Positions 60,300-64,000 of a DNA stretch of 64,000 nt are shown piece after piece. Below the pieces are notes generated by a model, which was not told where the DNA came from, ran no database searches, and saw only the letters and a list, made by a program, of their open reading frames with translations. The stretch spans positions 34,452,793-34,516,792 of the forward strand of contig NC_091933.1 of assembly GCF_041260155.1 (NCBI RefSeq), in the 5' to 3' direction. How positions within the stretch are numbered: the stretch's first letter is position 1; each line of letters begins with the position of its first letter. This DNA comes from Ptychodera flava. Taxonomy: Eukaryota > Hemichordata > Enteropneusta > Ptychoderidae. Both the position numbers and the translations under genes were made by a program.

Positions 60300-61389
60300 T
60301 CATGATGATGTCAGCTGTGATTTCTTTTTCTGTTTTGTCCACTTCAAGGGGTTCTCAGACTGATTGACTGCCGTGTCCCATGCCTTCTTGTGAAGTGTGT
60401 ACAGCTTCATTGCTGCCTGTGCGTCTTCAATCTGTCAAAAAAAATCCAACACAAAGCATTGGCTGAATCATCTCCAGTGATATACCGGTAAGCTGCAGGG
60501 TCTGACTGGGTCCAAATGGTGGTTCCCATAATTTGCATTCCCCTCAGTAACTACATTGGCTGGCTACTCTCTGAGAAACTTTGGAAAGCAACCATTTTGA
60601 TGATGTCAGGCATACATTGTCAAGATGATACTATATTTATACCATCAGGGCAATTTTATACTATCAGAAGGCAAAGCACCATTACCACCAAGTTAAAGCC
60701 CCCTCTCAATTATCAGATTTATCTAATATAAATATTATGTACTTGGTGAATTATTCAATGCAAAACAAAAGAATGACAAACTGTTAATGCGCTATTGACA
60801 CATTCGCTAATGTGAGAACCTGGGATTAGGGCGCCTTTAATGTGTCATTAAATCTTTCTGGTAGCTGGTCAGTCACCTGCTCTTACTTTTATAATTCCAT
60901 AAGCAGGTAATAACATGCGATATTAAATTAACAAGATTTTCTTGATATCCAATGTATGAAATCAAAAAATGATTATTACTGAGTGCAGCGTGATAGGAAA
61001 ATGTAAGCACTTACAGAGTTGTGTTCTCCTTGCTGTACTGACACATGTAATATCTCTTTGGCTAGTTTCTTCAAGCCTGGTCTGTTGGTCTGCCCAAGGT
61101 AAAATGAGACATTTCAATACCAGGATTTAACAATGATGAAAATCAGAGGACAATCTGTCAGTGTATGACAGATGATGTATACGGTAGGGATATGCATTTT
61201 AGAAAATGTGGAATAGAAGACAAGAGTTACTCTATCACAAGTACTGCATTTAAGACAATTTTTAAGCTTCAAATATTCATTAACTGTCTCATTGACAGTG
61301 ATGATGAAACATACCCTAAGCATTCTTCTAAATGGCTTGTATCTGGCAGTGTCACGGAGATACCTCTTTGGGTGGCTGAGATACAACAC
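60300..61389 (-). CDS. REXO4: REXO4-like 3'-5' exonuclease, last three exons
   Basis: Three exons fit in phase 0: 61389-61315, 61089-61015 and 60431-60300 (stop TGA). They encode VLYLSHPKRYLRDTARYKPF (25 codons in all), TNRPGLKKLAKEILHVSVQQ then GEHNS, and IEDAQAAMKLYTLHKKAWDT with a Lys-rich tail. The HPK-RDT-YKPF and RP-L-L...VQQ-EH-SIEDAQAAM-LY run is the C-terminal part of the DEDDh nuclease fold. It is closer to REXO4 than to ISG20, ISG20L2 or AEN as I remember them. His and Asp of HNSIED would be the last two catalytic residues (HxxxxD). REXO4-type proteins are nuclear/nucleolar RNA exonucleases. Exons with the earlier DxE and GHA-HND motifs were not found between 61390 and 64000. Either they lie further out or this is a 3' fragment; introns and frames look intact. 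Confidence 0.8.
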
Positions 61390-61814
61390 CTGTTGAACGA
61401 AATAGATTGAAAAAAGATCATGATTGATGGCTCTGACACTGTGAGGTAAACATCCACTTACTTTGACAATTAAGAACAATTTGATAGAAACAACATTCTG
61501 AAAAGGAAAACAATATTCTTGCAGATCAGCTGGTATTCTTGACCATAGTTTACGTTGAGAAATACCAGTACTCATGATTTCTACCAGCTGGTATTGACTT
61601 CTGTTTACATTAAAAGTTACTCATAATTGCAAACCATTGCAAAAATTATTCAAATCTTTGTGGAGTGTGACATTAGTCCTTCAAAAGATTTTTTAACTAC
61701 TATATACTGGTTTTTGCCTTGAATTATCAAAAGTTGAACAATGCTGCAGTATATTGCTACAGGAATCACAGTTGGTTTGAAGGGCAGGTAGCTGTAACTT
61801 TGATGATTTTTTAA

Positions 61815-61898
61815 CCCTTTCACCACCATGGTTTGACCCAAATCCATTGTTTTCTATGGTAAAGTTGGACCTGTATACAGGAACTGGGGGTGAAAGGG
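61815..61898. mobile_element. 84-bp MITE-like inverted repeat
   Basis: Ends CCCTTTCACCACC and CCCTTTCACCCCC (inverted), TTAA before the left end. Resembles the CCCTTTGAG family at 42505 and 48839. Confidence 0.6.
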
Positions 61899-63149
61899 TT
61901 TTTTAAAAATATTTTTGCTTCAAGGCGTATTAGGTTCTGTTGGAATAATAACTCAATAGAGTCAATCTGCGTTAATGTTTCTTCTGTGCTTCTGGAATGG
62001 CAAAAATTACAGACAGCGAAACTTCAGTGAATTAAAACTGTGACAGTATTGTATGAAGGAAAACTCCTTTGAAAAGTATTTTCTCTTCTCTTGTTTTGTA
62101 CCCTAGACAAGTATTGCACATTTTTCCTGACATCACATGTCCACAATGCATAAACATGGTCATGTATTGAAGCATAACAAAATAACATGTTGTCACTGCC
62201 CTCTTCTTTACCCCATAAGGTATAAACTGATATACAGTACCAGAATCACATAACTTGTAGCTTTTCCGCGCTGTTGGCCTACCTGCTGGTGCGGAACTTC
62301 GCGGTAACACCTCTTTGTTAGCTGTTGATTTTCTTTGTCCTCGATTGCGGTAAATGCGGTAAGTGAACAATAGTTCCCGCAGCAGTTGCGACAAGTACAA
62401 CAAAAGAACGTGCGGTATTGCGGCAATTGACGAGGTGTTAATGACCCCAAGTTGTTGCCGCACAGACCTTTTGTGAAGGTTTGCTTTTGCCCCGCCCTCT
62501 GAGTTTACGATCACGATCACAAGTTTTCACCATAGCGATCTCGGCAAAGTTGGGTACCTGAAAGCATTTCTTGCATTTTTTTCCTTTGTACTCTTTGTAA
62601 GTGTACGGTAATGTACAGTATACAGCAAAACTTGCATTCAGACTCGGCTGGTTTTTGATAGCATTTAGACGTGTTCAAGACGCATCTGAGACGCGTCCGA
62701 GACGCGTCGAAAACACGACTCTTGCAGCTCATCTCACAATGGAAAGATTGTCAAAAGTGCCCTTCGTAATGTACATACAATACTCCTATTACCTCGCGTT
62801 TTTGCCTCGTTCTTGACGCTCCAATTCCTTTGTCTACTATCATAAATGTAGCAACTTTTTGCCCAGTCAATGTTTAATAGTGCAAACATTTGAGAAAAGA
62901 ACGATTGATTATATGTTGTTGCTCCAAAACTGCCCAGGTAAACTCATTGCATTATCGATATCGAGTTGACCATGCGTTGTTCACTGTGCATGCCCACGAG
63001 AAAATCATTATCGAATGGTCTGGCCCGATGCCACGAAGTAATTGCTAATACCGGAAGTAGCATGTACAGTTGTGGTATTGTTGACAAAATGAACAGCTTT
63101 CAGTTTGGCAACAATCTGTTTTATTACACTGTATGCATATGTATTATTG

Positions 63150-63305
63150 CCCGATTACTGTATTACTGTTTAACCCTTGCGTCCTTTTTACATAGGCATA
63201 GGATTAAAAAACACCAAGAAACGACAGCTCGCATAGGAAATAAAATTTACTACGAAAACCCAGATCTTTTATTTTCGTCTTTTCCTTTTTTCATGATGTT
63301 CTGAG
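63150..63305 (+). repeat. Direct repeat at the right edge, first copy
   Basis: TTACGAAAACCCAGATCTT-like, CCAAGAAA and TTTTCGTCTTTCC blocks in the same order as 63845-64000. Confidence 0.75.
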
Positions 63306-63844
63306 GTTGCGTCATGCGTTAGATGAACGCTACACAATAAAACAGAGTGATTAGTTGATGAGTACGTTGTTACGAAAAACTCATGTCTACGCAGTTGTAA
63401 GTGTTTCTCGTTCGTGGCATAGATGTCAAGCAGATGATGGTCAAGGGGCCGAATCGATACTAAATACGGTCTCACGTTTATCCCGCACCGTTCGGAGAGG
63501 TTACTGTATCAGCTATTGTTAAAAACGTAACGATTTAATTCCCATTTGAGTACAATAACCGGACAGGTATAAATGGAATTCATGTTTGAATCCAATCGAA
63601 ATTTACCTCTGCTCTGGCGGAAATCAACCATAGGCAGGCTTTACCCAGCTTTCCTGCAATTTCGATGAGCATGTCATGTCCGCAAACGACATTTTACGTC
63701 TTCTTTATCATTGATTGCAATACCAACGAAATGTTTAAAAGGGAACTTCCAAACATAGAGGGAATGGCTCGGCAATTAATTCTGAATGAAATCACAAATG
63801 CGAGTTCGAAGTCTGGCAACAAACTTTTATTAAATACATTATTA

Positions 63845-64000
63845 TTCGATCACTGTATTATTGTTTTAACCACTTTCGTCCTTTTTACACAGGCATATAA
63901 TGAAAAGACCAAGAAATAACAGCTATCATGGGAATAAAATCAATTACGAAAACCCAGATCTTGTATTTTTCGTCTTTCCTTTCTTTATAATCATTCCGAA
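63845..64000 (+). repeat. Direct repeat at the right edge, second copy, cut by the window
   Basis: Partner of 63150-63305, spaced about 695 bases, and running out of the window. Confidence 0.75.

Larger units (their letters stand above)
61390..63999. other. No recognised exon; upstream part of the REXO4-like locus
   Basis: Searched on the minus strand for the missing nuclease motifs without success. A 162-codon frame (62032-62520, -) lacks motifs. Two short donor/acceptor-bounded frames (61464-61500 and 63607-63653, -) are possible but unconvincing exons. Confidence 0.4.

Noticed and set aside
61464-61500. AG/GTAAGT-bounded minus-strand frame NVVSIKLFLIVK before the first REXO4 exon
   Set aside because: It lies where the GHA-HND exon should be but lacks those residues; probably chance splice signals in the intron.
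62032-62520. 162-codon minus-strand open frame upstream of the REXO4-like exons
   Set aside because: Lacks nuclease motifs and does not match the expected missing exons.
63607-63653. AG/GT-bounded minus-strand frame GKLGKACLWLISARAE
   Set aside because: Looks exon-like but only 47 nt, and I could not tie it to a family.
8754-63999. tRNA genes, rRNA, CRISPR-like arrays
   Set aside because: Looked for cloverleaf boxes and regularly spaced identical repeats with unique spacers; the tandem arrays here are degenerate and contiguous, not spacer-bearing.

Overview
This is metazoan DNA. The genes are split by short GT-AG introns, and the intergenic and intronic DNA is AT-rich and full of microsatellites, inverted-repeat transposons, foldbacks and satellite-like tandem arrays. 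The recognisable genes are two SSUH2 homologues, two SPMIP1/ATP6V1FNB-like ciliary or sperm-tail genes and one REXO4-like exonuclease. Together with the repeat content they suggest a marine invertebrate, perhaps an invertebrate deuterostome such as a hemichordate or lancelet. The species cannot be fixed from sequence alone. No bacterial, rRNA, tRNA or CRISPR feature was seen.

Layout. 1-470: last exon of an unrecognised + strand gene that starts outside the window. 6.4-15.6 kb: two two-exon minus-strand genes, 189 and 194 codons long, with the same intron position and phase. They are tandem paralogues of the SPMIP1/ATP6V1FNB type. 16-26 kb: repeat land, with a TTAA-flanked element with long inverted repeats (18.2-19.1 kb), a PIF/Harbinger-like element (20.8-22.0 kb) sitting in a third, partial copy of SSUH2 5' DNA, and a foldback satellite array (22.2-25.6 kb) interrupted by a reverse-transcriptase fragment.

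27.0-55.3 kb is the centrepiece: a tail-to-tail inverted duplication of an SSUH2-like gene. The left arm (about 26.98-36.8 kb) encodes a 398-residue protein on +. The right arm (about 40.5-55.3 kb) encodes a 472-residue protein on -. The 3.7 kb between them is non-coding. Both genes have twelve coding exons. Ten of the twelve match exactly in length, exon 1 is also 32 nt in both, and only exon 2 differs. Both end in a Cys cluster plus a possible CaaX box. They differ in three ways: the minus copy has a Pro/Gly/Tyr-rich repeat exon, it has a second phase-matched candidate first exon, and the Cys-rich zinc-finger-like module carries opposite charge in the two copies. Many transposons occur in only one arm, so the other arm gives an empty site for comparison.

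55.6-60 kb: a 2.2 kb PIF/Harbinger-like element carrying a higher-order tandem array, inserted into a retroelement tail. 60.3-61.4 kb: the last three recognisable exons of a REXO4-like 3'-5' exonuclease on -. The rest of the right edge is repeats and DNA with no recognised gene.

Exon coordinates come from reading splice sites by eye and comparing the two arms. Family names rest on remembered protein motifs, not on a search.
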